Shown: in pieces, positions 17,489 to 24,363 of the stretch
Layout of the letters: every line of letters begins with the position of its first letter
Numbering within the stretch: the first letter of the stretch is position 1
From: RBG-16-66-20 sp035308765
GTDB taxonomy: Bacteria > Pseudomonadota > Gammaproteobacteria > Burkholderiales > SG8-39
Assembly (NCBI GenBank): GCA_035308765.1
Contig: DATGGA010000027.1
Location: forward strand, 22,670-86,669
DNA length: 64,000 nucleotides
Direction: 5' to 3'
Program-made: the position numbers and the translations under genes
The notes under the pieces: model-generated
Told to the model about the DNA's origin: nothing
The model's database searches: none
The model's input: only the letters and a program-made list of their open reading frames with translations

Positions 17489-19377
17489 AAAGCCGTACGG
17501 TTCACGAAGCTCTCGGGCTTCGCTTCGATCGGCTGTCTCCGGCCGCCAGCGTTGCGCTTGCCTGCGCTCTTGCCGCTCTATGGTTGCTGGGGCGCCGCTA
17601 TGGCGGCATCACGCACGACGCCACCTTGTACCTGGTGCAGGGTTTGCGCAGGCTGGATCCTGCGGCGTACGGCAGGGAGTTGTTTTTCACCCATGGCGCG
17701 CAAGACGCATACACGCTTTTCCCCCGCCTCTATGCGCCGATCATCGGGGCGTTGGGTGCGGGCGGTGCGGCACTGGCGGTGACGGTTGCGGGTCAGATCG
17801 CGTTCTTCGCGGCCGCCGCGGCCCTTGTGTTCCGAATTGCGAGGGGCTTGACCCGGTGGTGGTCGCTCGCGCTTCTTGCGGCGGCCTCGGGGTACTACGG
17901 TGGAGTCGGTGTTTTCCGCATCGCCGAACCTTTCGCCACGGCGCGCACGCTGGCGGAACCGCTTGTCCTTGCCGCCCTTGCGTGCACGCTTTCGGCCAGG
18001 CCACGGACTGCGTTTGCCGCACTTGCCATGGCCGGTGCCCTGCATCCGCTGGTCGCTGCGCCCGGTGTCGCCGCGGTGTACCTCTGGCATGCGTTCGAAC
18101 GGCCGAGGCTGCTCTGGTTGGCGCCTCTTTTTGCAGTACCCGCGATTGTGGTCGCCATAGGTTGGCCGGGCTTCGCGTTGCGCTTCGATCCGGTGTGGCT
18201 GGCATCAGTGGTCGAGCGCACGCCGCATCTTTTTCTCTCGCAATGGCCGCTGCCCGACTGGGCGCGCCTGTTCTGGGGATTCTGCATCGCCGGGATGGCG
18301 CGTCGTTTCATTGATGCCCCCGCGCGGCGGCTTGTGCTGGCGGTCCTGGCTGTCGGCTTGGCGGGCCTGGCAGCGAGTTGGGTCGCGGTCGATCTGATTG
18401 GCAGCGTGTTCGCAGCTGCGTTGCAGATGTGGCGCACGCACTGGCTCGTGCATACCTTCGCCATCATTCTCGTCCCGGTTGTGGTCGCCGGCCAGTGGCG
18501 ATCGGGGAACGCGGCGCGCGCTGCGGCCGCCTGCATTGCAGCCAGTTGCTGCTTCGGCCGCGGTGAATTGCCCGCCGCAGCGGTGTTGGTTGCCTTGGCT
18601 CTGCTTCTCGACGTGTCGGAGCGCCGCCGGCCGGGCTGGATGGGCGAAAGGCCTTTTCGCCTCGCGCTGATGGCGATTCTCTGCACCGCTTCGGTTGGCC
18701 TGCTGTTCGAAGTGCAGTCGCGGCTGCCGCTCGAGTACAGCGCGACACAGGCAGTGGCCTGGACGGACTATGTCGCCGCCGCAGGAACGGTCGGAGGACT
18801 GCTGCCGCTCGCGGTCCTGCTCCTGGTAGCGGCGTGTTCGCGTTTTGCTTTGGCGGGGCTCGTTGCTGCCACAGTGGCCTTGGCGGTGGGAATCGCGGCA
18901 TGGGATGCGCGTGTACCTTGGTCCCGGGTCATCGAACAGGCAGGCGCGCACGGGAATCCGTTTCGCGGCGCGTTGCCGCCGGGTGCTGTCGTATTCTGGC
19001 CGGGGCCTCACGGCCCGGCGTGGGTCGCACTGGGTACTCCGACCTGGTTCAGTGTCGACCAGGGCGCGGGCGTCGTGTTCAACCGGGAGACGGCGATCGA
19101 ATACGACCGGCGCAAACGCGCGTCGCGCGAGTTGCGGTCGTCGTTCGAATATTGCGCCCTCGCGCCGTCGCAGACCTGCCGTATCGATCCGCAGTCCGTC
19201 AGGGCGCTATGTGAACTGCCCGATGGACCGGATTACGCGGTGCTCAATGCGCGCATCGAGGGCGTTGCAGCGGTCGAATGGAATCTGCCGCCGGAGATCG
19301 GCCCCGGCCGGCAGGCGCTCTATCTCTATGCCTGCCGCGACTTGATGTCCAAAGCGGAGATTCGCAGCGGCAAATAA
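17485..19377 (+). CDS. Polytopic membrane protein of unknown function
   Basis: A 630-residue protein that I do not recognise. The ATG at 17485 overlaps the antiporter stop (ATGA), giving the N-terminus 'MKSRTVHEALGL'. About 12 hydrophobic segments lie between residues 20 and 490. An early 'GGITHDATLYLVQGL' loop followed by a soluble C-terminal domain of about 130 residues resembles the layout of membrane glycosyltransferases and DUF-type 'mannosyltransferase-like' proteins, but no catalytic motif is certain. Translational coupling suggests coexpression with the antiporter. A hairpin terminator follows the stop by 3 bases. Confidence 0.75.
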   Translation: MKSRTVHEALGLRFDRLSPAASVALACALAALWLLGRRYGGITHDATLYLVQGLRRLDPAAYGRELFFTHGAQDAYTLFPRLYAPIIGALGAGGAALAVTVAGQIAFFAAAAALVFRIARGLTRWWSLALLAAASGYYGGVGVFRIAEPFATARTLAEPLVLAALACTLSARPRTAFAALAMAGALHPLVAAPGVAAVYLWHAFERPRLLWLAPLFAVPAIVVAIGWPGFALRFDPVWLASVVERTPHLFLSQWPLPDWARLFWGFCIAGMARRFIDAPARRLVLAVLAVGLAGLAASWVAVDLIGSVFAAALQMWRTHWLVHTFAIILVPVVVAGQWRSGNAARAAAACIAASCCFGRGELPAAAVLVALALLLDVSERRRPGWMGERPFRLALMAILCTASVGLLFEVQSRLPLEYSATQAVAWTDYVAAAGTVGGLLPLAVLLLVAACSRFALAGLVAATVALAVGIAAWDARVPWSRVIEQAGAHGNPFRGALPPGAVVFWPGPHGPAWVALGTPTWFSVDQGAGVVFNRETAIEYDRRKRASRELRSSFEYCALAPSQTCRIDPQSVRALCELPDGPDYAVLNARIEGVAAVEWNLPPEIGPGRQALYLYACRDLMSKAEIRSGK

Positions 19378-19380
19378 AAA

Positions 19381-19399
19381 GGCCGGCGCGAGGCCGGCC
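19381..19399. terminator. Convergent hairpin terminator between the membrane protein and pilin genes
   Basis: A 7-bp perfect GC stem (19381-19387 with 19393-19399) and a 5-base loop. On the minus strand it is followed by a T-rich tract (complement of the AAATAAAAA at 19372-19380), so it fits best as the intrinsic terminator of the pilin gene. On the plus strand the tail (CGTTTGTTCG) is weaker. Confidence 0.75.
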
Positions 19400-19423
19400 C
19401 GTTTGTTCGTCCGAGAGCCGTAC

Positions 19424-20092
19424 TTAAATGGCTTTGCAGAGGGTGTACACGTTGACCCCGTTTTCCGAGTACGCCGAGGAATCCGCGCTGCTATTGATGG
19501 TCGGATTCGGCCCCCCGGTTTGCAACTGCCCGCGAACAGTTCCGGTTCCGATCAGTCCATCGTCCATCTGCGTGTCCACCGCGATGGCGATTTTGTCGGG
19601 CAGGCCAGCGGAACAGACGATCAGCCCGCCCAAACCGCCGAGTACGGGAGCGGTCGTGGGCGTCGCCCCGTTTCCCGTCTGTACCCCGAGTATGCCGGTG
19701 ACTGCATTGAACGGTTGCGACACCCCGTTGCCCGCGACAAACCCGGCCCGGCGCAGATGGTCCCACCAGCTGCAGGACTCAACCGCCGCGGTGCAGGGAG
19801 TGCCCCCGTTGTTGTAGGTGCCGGCGACTATGCCGTCGCCGTTGCCGGGAGTGGCGGCAGTCGGCGTCGTCCAGCGCGTGCCCGCATTCGTATCGTCCCC
19901 GGGGATCGCGCGATAACGATCCTGGTAGCCGTAGTAGGCAGCAGAGATCCCGGAGAAGTCGGCGATCACGTTCTTGATCTTGGCCTGGGTGATCATCTCC
20001 TGGCCCTTCAGGATGCCGCCCAGCAGCAGCCCGATGATCACCAGAACGATCGCGATCTCCACCAGCGTGAAGCCCTTTTGCATGCGTTTCAT
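19424..20092 (-). CDS. Type IV prepilin-like protein (major pilin candidate of the MSHA-type system)
   Basis: A 222-residue prepilin. The leader 'MKRMQKG' is followed by the processing site G|F and the mature start 'FTLVEIAIVLVIIGLLLGG' with Glu at +5, as in class III signal peptides. The hydrophobic helix continues into 'ILKGQEMITQAKIKNVIADF', then a globular domain with 'YRAIPGDD' and a Cys pair. The start at 20092 is preceded by a GA-rich ribosome-binding site; a second ATG at 20083 is also possible. It has its own sigma-54-type promoter at 20136-20150 and a terminator, so it is a monocistronic, separately regulated gene, as expected for a highly expressed pilin. Confidence 0.88.
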   Translation of the reverse strand: MKRMQKGFTLVEIAIVLVIIGLLLGGILKGQEMITQAKIKNVIADFSGISAAYYGYQDRYRAIPGDDTNAGTRWTTPTAATPGNGDGIVAGTYNNGGTPCTAAVESCSWWDHLRRAGFVAGNGVSQPFNAVTGILGVQTGNGATPTTAPVLGGLGGLIVCSAGLPDKIAIAVDTQMDDGLIGTGTVRGQLQTGGPNPTINSSADSSAYSENGVNVYTLCKAI

Positions 20093-20135
20093 AGCCTTGC
20101 TCCCTCTCTTGGAGACTCCAAGTAATGGGATAGCC

Positions 20136-20150
20136 GCAAGGTGCATGCCA
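20136..20150 (-). promoter_or_regulatory. Sigma-54 (-24/-12) promoter of the pilin gene
   Basis: On the minus strand the bases read TGGCAT, five bases, then TTGC. This matches the sigma-54 consensus TGGCAC-N5-TTGC(A/T) at all but one core position, with invariant GG and GC in exact spacing. Expected transcription start is about 12 bases past the GC, near 20125, giving a leader of roughly 32 bases before the ATG at 20092. rpoN (10658-12091) and a sigma-54 activator (36451-37884) are both in the window. Confidence 0.75.
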
Positions 20151-20201
20151 GCGAAAAAAGCCCGAAAATAAGTAGCTTTAGTCAAAATCCGTCATAAAAG
20201 C

Positions 20202-20215
20202 GTCGGAGATCCGAC
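20202..20215. promoter_or_regulatory. Inverted repeat upstream of the sigma-54 promoter (activator site or weak terminator)
   Basis: GTCGGA-GA-TCCGAC, a perfect 6-bp dyad. It lies about 50-65 bases upstream of the -24 element of the pilin promoter, inside the usual range for an NtrC-type activator site. It also lies 15 bases after the stop of the gene at 20231-20965 and is followed on the minus strand by GCTTTTATG, so it could instead act as a weak terminator. The sequence alone does not decide. Confidence 0.4.
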
Positions 20216-20230
20216 ATTCATGACGAACTT

Positions 20231-20965
20231 TCAACGCAACTGCCTCGCCGGGGAACCTGCCAAACGTCGTTCGACATCCTCAAGGCGCATTTGAAGAAAC
20301 CGGCGCTCTTCCGGATCCCGGATGCGTCCGGAGGCGAGCAGTCCGCCGAGCATCACCTTGACTGCTTGAAGTTCGTTCATGTCCTCGAGGATGAAGATTT
20401 CCATCTGCTTAGCCCAGAGGGGAACCGATTGGTCGGTGGTCTGGCGCTGGATCGCCGCGGCGTAGCGGAGCGCCAGCGGCAGATCGTTCAGCCGGTGCTT
20501 GGCAAGTAGTGCCGCATGCGCGAGCGACGGCCAGCGGCGATTCGGGTCGGCGCTGAACTCGTCAAAGATGAAATCGAATATCTGGCGCATTTTCGCCGGG
20601 TCTGGGTTTTCGCCGTAGACCCGCGCTGCGGCGAACAACGGATATTCGCTGCGCGGGTCGGTCGCGAGGATCGCTCGCAGCCATGCGATCAGCCGGCCAT
20701 AGTCCAGGCGCTGGTAAGGAATTGCATTGTCGCCGCGCGAATCAAACGCCTGCAGCCAGACCATCGCGAGGCGCGCGAGGGCGGCAGTTTCCCCGAAGCT
20801 CGCAAAACGCAGGACCTTGGCCGAGGGCGCAGGAGGAAGGTCGGTCGCGCCAGGCACAGGCGGCCTTCGCGCGATACTCCAGGCGAGTTGCGCTGCTACG
20901 GCGGCGGCGAGCAGGCACAGGACCCCCGCGGGAACCGCGGATAGGGGGCGCTCGGCGCCTCTCAA
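20231..20965 (-). CDS. Conserved membrane-anchored helical (TPR-like) protein of unknown function
   Basis: A 244-residue protein with an N-terminal transmembrane helix ('VPAGVLCLLAAAVAAQLAW') followed by an all-helical domain with repeat-like pairs ('YPLFAAARVYGENPDPAKM', 'WPSLAHAALLAKHRLNDLP', 'WAKQMEIFILEDMNE'). I infer a TPR-like scaffold. No ATG fits: the likely start is the TTG at 20965, which overlaps the permease stop (TTGA). I recall similar proteins beside ABC-2 permease genes in other betaproteobacteria, but I know of no assigned function. It is coupled to the permease and lies just upstream of the pilin gene. Confidence 0.75.
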   Translation of the reverse strand: MRGAERPLSAVPAGVLCLLAAAVAAQLAWSIARRPPVPGATDLPPAPSAKVLRFASFGETAALARLAMVWLQAFDSRGDNAIPYQRLDYGRLIAWLRAILATDPRSEYPLFAAARVYGENPDPAKMRQIFDFIFDEFSADPNRRWPSLAHAALLAKHRLNDLPLALRYAAAIQRQTTDQSVPLWAKQMEIFILEDMNELQAVKVMLGGLLASGRIRDPEERRFLQMRLEDVERRLAGSPARQLR

Positions 20966-21741
20966 AAGTTGCGCCTGTTGAAATCGAACAATCCGGCGGC
21001 GGCGAGCAAGGCCACATAGAGCCCGAGCCCGAGCAGCATGCGGGCAAGTTCTCCCGCGCCCGGTGCACCGTACAGCAGCCAGTCGCCGCAGGTCACCGAA
21101 TCCAGTCTCGGCAGCAGCACAGCGAGCGCATCCACGCTCCAGCGCGCCGCCTCGTTGAGCGTCGAATCGCCGGCGAGCGGACTGCCCGCGATCGCCTGAA
21201 TCGCTGAAATCGAGCGGCCCAGCAGGTACAGGCTGGCGGTGGCCACAATCGCCGCGGCTGGCTGCGCCAGAACCGACGCAAAGAATTGCGCCCCGGCCGC
21301 GACCAGCGCGGTCTCGGCGACGAGTGAGATCCACCATGTTGCGACATCCTCCGGCTTTGCCCAGACGAGCAGCGGAAGCGCGAACAGTGTCGCCAGCAAT
21401 GCGCCGGCGCAGGCAAAGCCGAGCAGTTTCCCGAGGTAATGGGCGGAGCGCGAAATCGGCAGCGCGAGCACGAGCTCAAGCCCCTTGTCGTTTGTTTCGC
21501 GGGCGATGCTCGCGACCGCGTGGGCGCAAATCATGAACATCGCGATAACGCGAAGCAGCGCGCCCGCGACGGACACCCGGAGCGCCGCGGCTTCGGTGAT
21601 CGCGACCTGCGCAAGAAATCCCGAGAGAGCCAGCACGACGACGATGGCGGCCGTCGCAAGCCATGGCAGGCCGCTGCGCACCGCTTCCACCAGCGTGTAC
21701 CAGGAGACGGTGAGGCAAGGGAAGCTGCGTGAACGCGTCAT
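20962..21741 (-). CDS. ABC-2 type transporter permease subunit
   Basis: A 259-residue inner-membrane protein with about six hydrophobic segments, for example 'LATAAIVVVLALSGFLAQVA', 'LLRVIAMFMICAHAVASIA' and 'LGLGLYVALLAAAGLFDF'. A cytoplasmic 'ETNDKGLELVLALPISRSAHYLGK' loop (cited in part) is typical of ABC-2 permeases in the GldF/NosY style, which contact the ATPase. No ATPase gene adjoins it. The best candidate partner is the orphan ATPase at 37856-38614, on the far side of the pilus cluster. It is divergent from the histidine kinase with a 50-base gap. Confidence 0.82.
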   Translation of the reverse strand: MTRSRSFPCLTVSWYTLVEAVRSGLPWLATAAIVVVLALSGFLAQVAITEAAALRVSVAGALLRVIAMFMICAHAVASIARETNDKGLELVLALPISRSAHYLGKLLGFACAGALLATLFALPLLVWAKPEDVATWWISLVAETALVAAGAQFFASVLAQPAAAIVATASLYLLGRSISAIQAIAGSPLAGDSTLNEAARWSVDALAVLLPRLDSVTCGDWLLYGAPGAGELARMLLGLGLYVALLAAAGLFDFNRRNF

Positions 21742-21791
21742 CGGCGCGGTAGGGTAAGCGGGTACGTTAGACTAGTCACCACCCACCCCAC

Positions 21792-23513
21792 ATGCAAGCA
21801 CCGAGCCCGGCCCTCCCCGCAAACGCGCGGCTCGCGAGCGCGACCTGGAGCTTCAGCCAGAGACATTGGCGCTTCGTCGTCATCGCGATGCTGGTTCTCC
21901 TGCACGTCGCCGTGCTGCGTGGCACTGCGGACGGCTGGGCGCGCGCGCTGATGCTCGCGCACCTGGGACTGCTTCTGCTCTGGCAGCCGTTCCTGCGCGG
22001 AGAACAGCGCGTCAGCCCGACGCAAGCGGTATTCATCGCACTGGGCGCAGTGGTCGTGGTTCTCTGGATCGGCTGGTGGCTGCTTGCGTTCTGGGTCGTC
22101 GTGCTCGCAGGGCTGGTCGGAGGCAAGGTGTTTCTGCACCAGGCGCGCTGGCAGCGCCGCTGCTACCTCGTCGTCCTCGTCTACCTGCTCGCGCTGCTCG
22201 CGATCATCATTCTCCCGGAGATAGCGCCCAGCGGCGGCATTGCGCCGGAAATCCGCACCGCCGCGGAATACGGGCTGCCGATGCTGCTGCTTGCGCTCGC
22301 GTTCATGCCTGTCGAGTCCGAGTCCCCGGAATCGCCGCAGGTCATCGATTTTTTCTACAGCATTTTCCTGATGCTGATCCTCGGCATGGTGATCCTGGGC
22401 AGCTTCACGTTCATGACGCTGGGGCGCGTGCCTTACCTGGAGGCGCTCACCAATACGGTATTCCTGATCGCCGGCACGATCTTCGTGCTCGGCCTGGCCT
22501 GGAGTCCGCGCACGGGCTATGCGGGTTTGAACGTATTTTTTTCCCGCTACCTGTTCTCGATCGGCCTGCCGGTCGAGAAGTGGCTCTACTTTCTCGCCGA
22601 ACTGTCGCAGTTGGAGTCCAGGCCTGAGCGCTTTCTCGCCGAAGGTGTGGCGGGACTCGCGCGGCTGGAATGGATTGCCGGCGCCGCCTGGCGCGCGGGC
22701 GGGCAGCACGGCGAGACCGGCGAACGCAGCGAATATGCGGTGGCGTATGAAAGTGTCGGTCTGGAACTGACGGTTTTCTCGCGCTACCGCACCAGCCCGG
22801 CCTTGCAATGGCACATGCACCTGTTGGGGCAATTGCTCGACGAGTTCTACGCCGCCAAGCTGCGCGAGCAGACACTGCGGCACGCGAGCTACCTGCAGGC
22901 GGTGCACGAGACCGGCGCACGGCTGACGCACGACGTCAAAAACCTGCTCCAGTCCCTGAATGTGCTCTGCTCGGTGGCCGGCCAGGAGGACTCCCCCGGA
23001 CTGCAGGCGCTGATCCGCCGCCAGCTGCCGGCGATAGCGCAGCGATTGTCGGCGACTCTGGACAAGCTGCAACGGCCCGGCAACGAGGATTCCCAGCAGG
23101 TGACGCTGCTGGAGTGGTGGGAATCGATCGGACGCCAGTATCAGGGACAGGGCGTGGAATTCTCCGCAGCGGGCCTCGAGCCGGGGATGCAGGTTCCCAG
23201 GGCGCTGTTCGACAGCGTCGCCGATAATCTCCTCCAGAATGCGATGGCGAAGCGCGCAGGCGGCACGGATATCCGCGTCCGGATGACGATCACGTGCGGC
23301 AAGGCGCCGGTATTGCGCGTTTGCGACAGCGGCAAGGCGGTGCCGGCAGAAGTCGCGGCCACGTTCCTGCAGGCACCAGTGCGTTCGAGCGCGGGACTGG
23401 GGATCGGCTTGTACCAGGCCGCGCGTCAGGCGGAGGCGAACGGCTACACGCTCTCGCTGGCGGAGAACCGCGACGGATCGGTGTGTTTTGCGCTGACTGC
23501 GGCGGACGCCTGA
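21792..23513 (+). CDS. Membrane sensor histidine kinase (PrsK/PilS-like role)
   Basis: A 573-residue sensor kinase. Residues about 25-240 hold seven or eight transmembrane helices. Residues about 265-350 form a GAF-like cytoplasmic domain. The phosphoacceptor is His380 in 'RLTHDVKNLLQSL', an H-x-x-K-N box like that of PrsK-type kinases. The ATPase domain shows an N-box 'VADNLLQNAM', 'VCDSG' and 'GLGIGLYQ'. No receiver domain is fused. Its plausible partner is the sigma-54 activator at 36451-37884, the only response regulator in the window. The gene is convergent with the minor pilin gene at 23515, leaving a single base between stops. Confidence 0.88.
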   Translation: MQAPSPALPANARLASATWSFSQRHWRFVVIAMLVLLHVAVLRGTADGWARALMLAHLGLLLLWQPFLRGEQRVSPTQAVFIALGAVVVVLWIGWWLLAFWVVVLAGLVGGKVFLHQARWQRRCYLVVLVYLLALLAIIILPEIAPSGGIAPEIRTAAEYGLPMLLLALAFMPVESESPESPQVIDFFYSIFLMLILGMVILGSFTFMTLGRVPYLEALTNTVFLIAGTIFVLGLAWSPRTGYAGLNVFFSRYLFSIGLPVEKWLYFLAELSQLESRPERFLAEGVAGLARLEWIAGAAWRAGGQHGETGERSEYAVAYESVGLELTVFSRYRTSPALQWHMHLLGQLLDEFYAAKLREQTLRHASYLQAVHETGARLTHDVKNLLQSLNVLCSVAGQEDSPGLQALIRRQLPAIAQRLSATLDKLQRPGNEDSQQVTLLEWWESIGRQYQGQGVEFSAAGLEPGMQVPRALFDSVADNLLQNAMAKRAGGTDIRVRMTITCGKAPVLRVCDSGKAVPAEVAATFLQAPVRSSAGLGIGLYQAARQAEANGYTLSLAENRDGSVCFALTAADA

Positions 23514-23514
23514 A

Positions 23515-24363
23515 TCAGGGAAGCACGCCGCCGGCGATCATTCTTGCGTAGAGCTCGCCGACACTGATCCAGGTGAATTGGTCGTCGAACTCGCCGTTCG
23601 CCGCGGTGCTGGGAGTCGGCGTGTGATAAACATAGGTCACATTGCCGTCCAGGTTCTTGGCCTCATCGGTGCCGGTACCACCGGTCGTCGAGCCGTTTTT
23701 GCCGGTGGCGTAGGCGATGGCGACGACCAGGTTCTGGGTCATGATCTGATTCGCGACGCCACCGCACGATGTGGCAGTGACGCCGGTCCCGGATTTGCAC
23801 ACCACCAGATCGCTTGGCTGGCAGGTAATGCCGTAGGTCTTGAGATTCGACGGACTGAACGAGTTGGTGAAGAGAATCGTGTTCGCGGGCGGCGATGTAG
23901 AGCAATTCGTAATGGCCTTGGCCACGGTATAGCGGATCCGGTTGCCCCAGGTGTCGGTTGCAAATCCGTTTGCGTCGGTTTGCTGGGTCCCGAGCGATGC
24001 CGCCGGAAGGTAGCCGTCGTAATTGGAGCAATTGCCGTGGGTCTGCACGGTCGTCGTTTCGCTCCCCGAACAGGTGGCGGGCGCCGCTGCGGCACAAAAA
24101 CTCTCGAGGCCCTGGCTGTTGCTCGCCGCGCTGACATAGCGCGCCGGGCAGGGCAGGCGGCCATTGACGATCGAAAACGACAGCAGCAGCTCGCGCGCCT
24201 GGTCCAGACGCCGCTGCGTGTCTTGAAAATTACGCTGATCAACCTGGGCCGACAGCACGTACAGCGCGCTGGCGAGGAGGAAACTGGCGATCGTAAATAC
24301 AACCGCCATTTCCACCAGCGTGAATCCCCTGGCGGTTCGCGAGGCGGCGCGTCTCATTCGCAT
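23515..24363 (-). CDS. Prepilin-type protein (minor pilin/pseudopilin)
   Basis: A 282-residue protein with a class III leader: 'MRMRRAASRTARG|FTLVEMAVVFTIASFLL', with the processing Gly and Glu+5 present. The helix is followed by 'QVDQRNFQDTQRRLDQARELL' (cited in part) and a Thr/Ser/Gly-rich globular domain with six or more cysteines. It starts at 24363, one base overlapping the stop of the preceding large gene (TGATG); an ATG at 24357 is an alternative. It is the last gene of the pilus operon. Its length is well above a typical minor pilin of 150-200 residues. Confidence 0.85.
   Translation of the reverse strand: MRMRRAASRTARGFTLVEMAVVFTIASFLLASALYVLSAQVDQRNFQDTQRRLDQARELLLSFSIVNGRLPCPARYVSAASNSQGLESFCAAAAPATCSGSETTTVQTHGNCSNYDGYLPAASLGTQQTDANGFATDTWGNRIRYTVAKAITNCSTSPPANTILFTNSFSPSNLKTYGITCQPSDLVVCKSGTGVTATSCGGVANQIMTQNLVVAIAYATGKNGSTTGGTGTDEAKNLDGNVTYVYHTPTPSTAANGEFDDQFTWISVGELYARMIAGGVLP

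Noticed and set aside
21742..21791. Sigma-54 site in the kinase-permease divergent gap
   Set aside because: No TGGCAC/TTGC pair is present; only a loose TAGACT -10-like element is visible.
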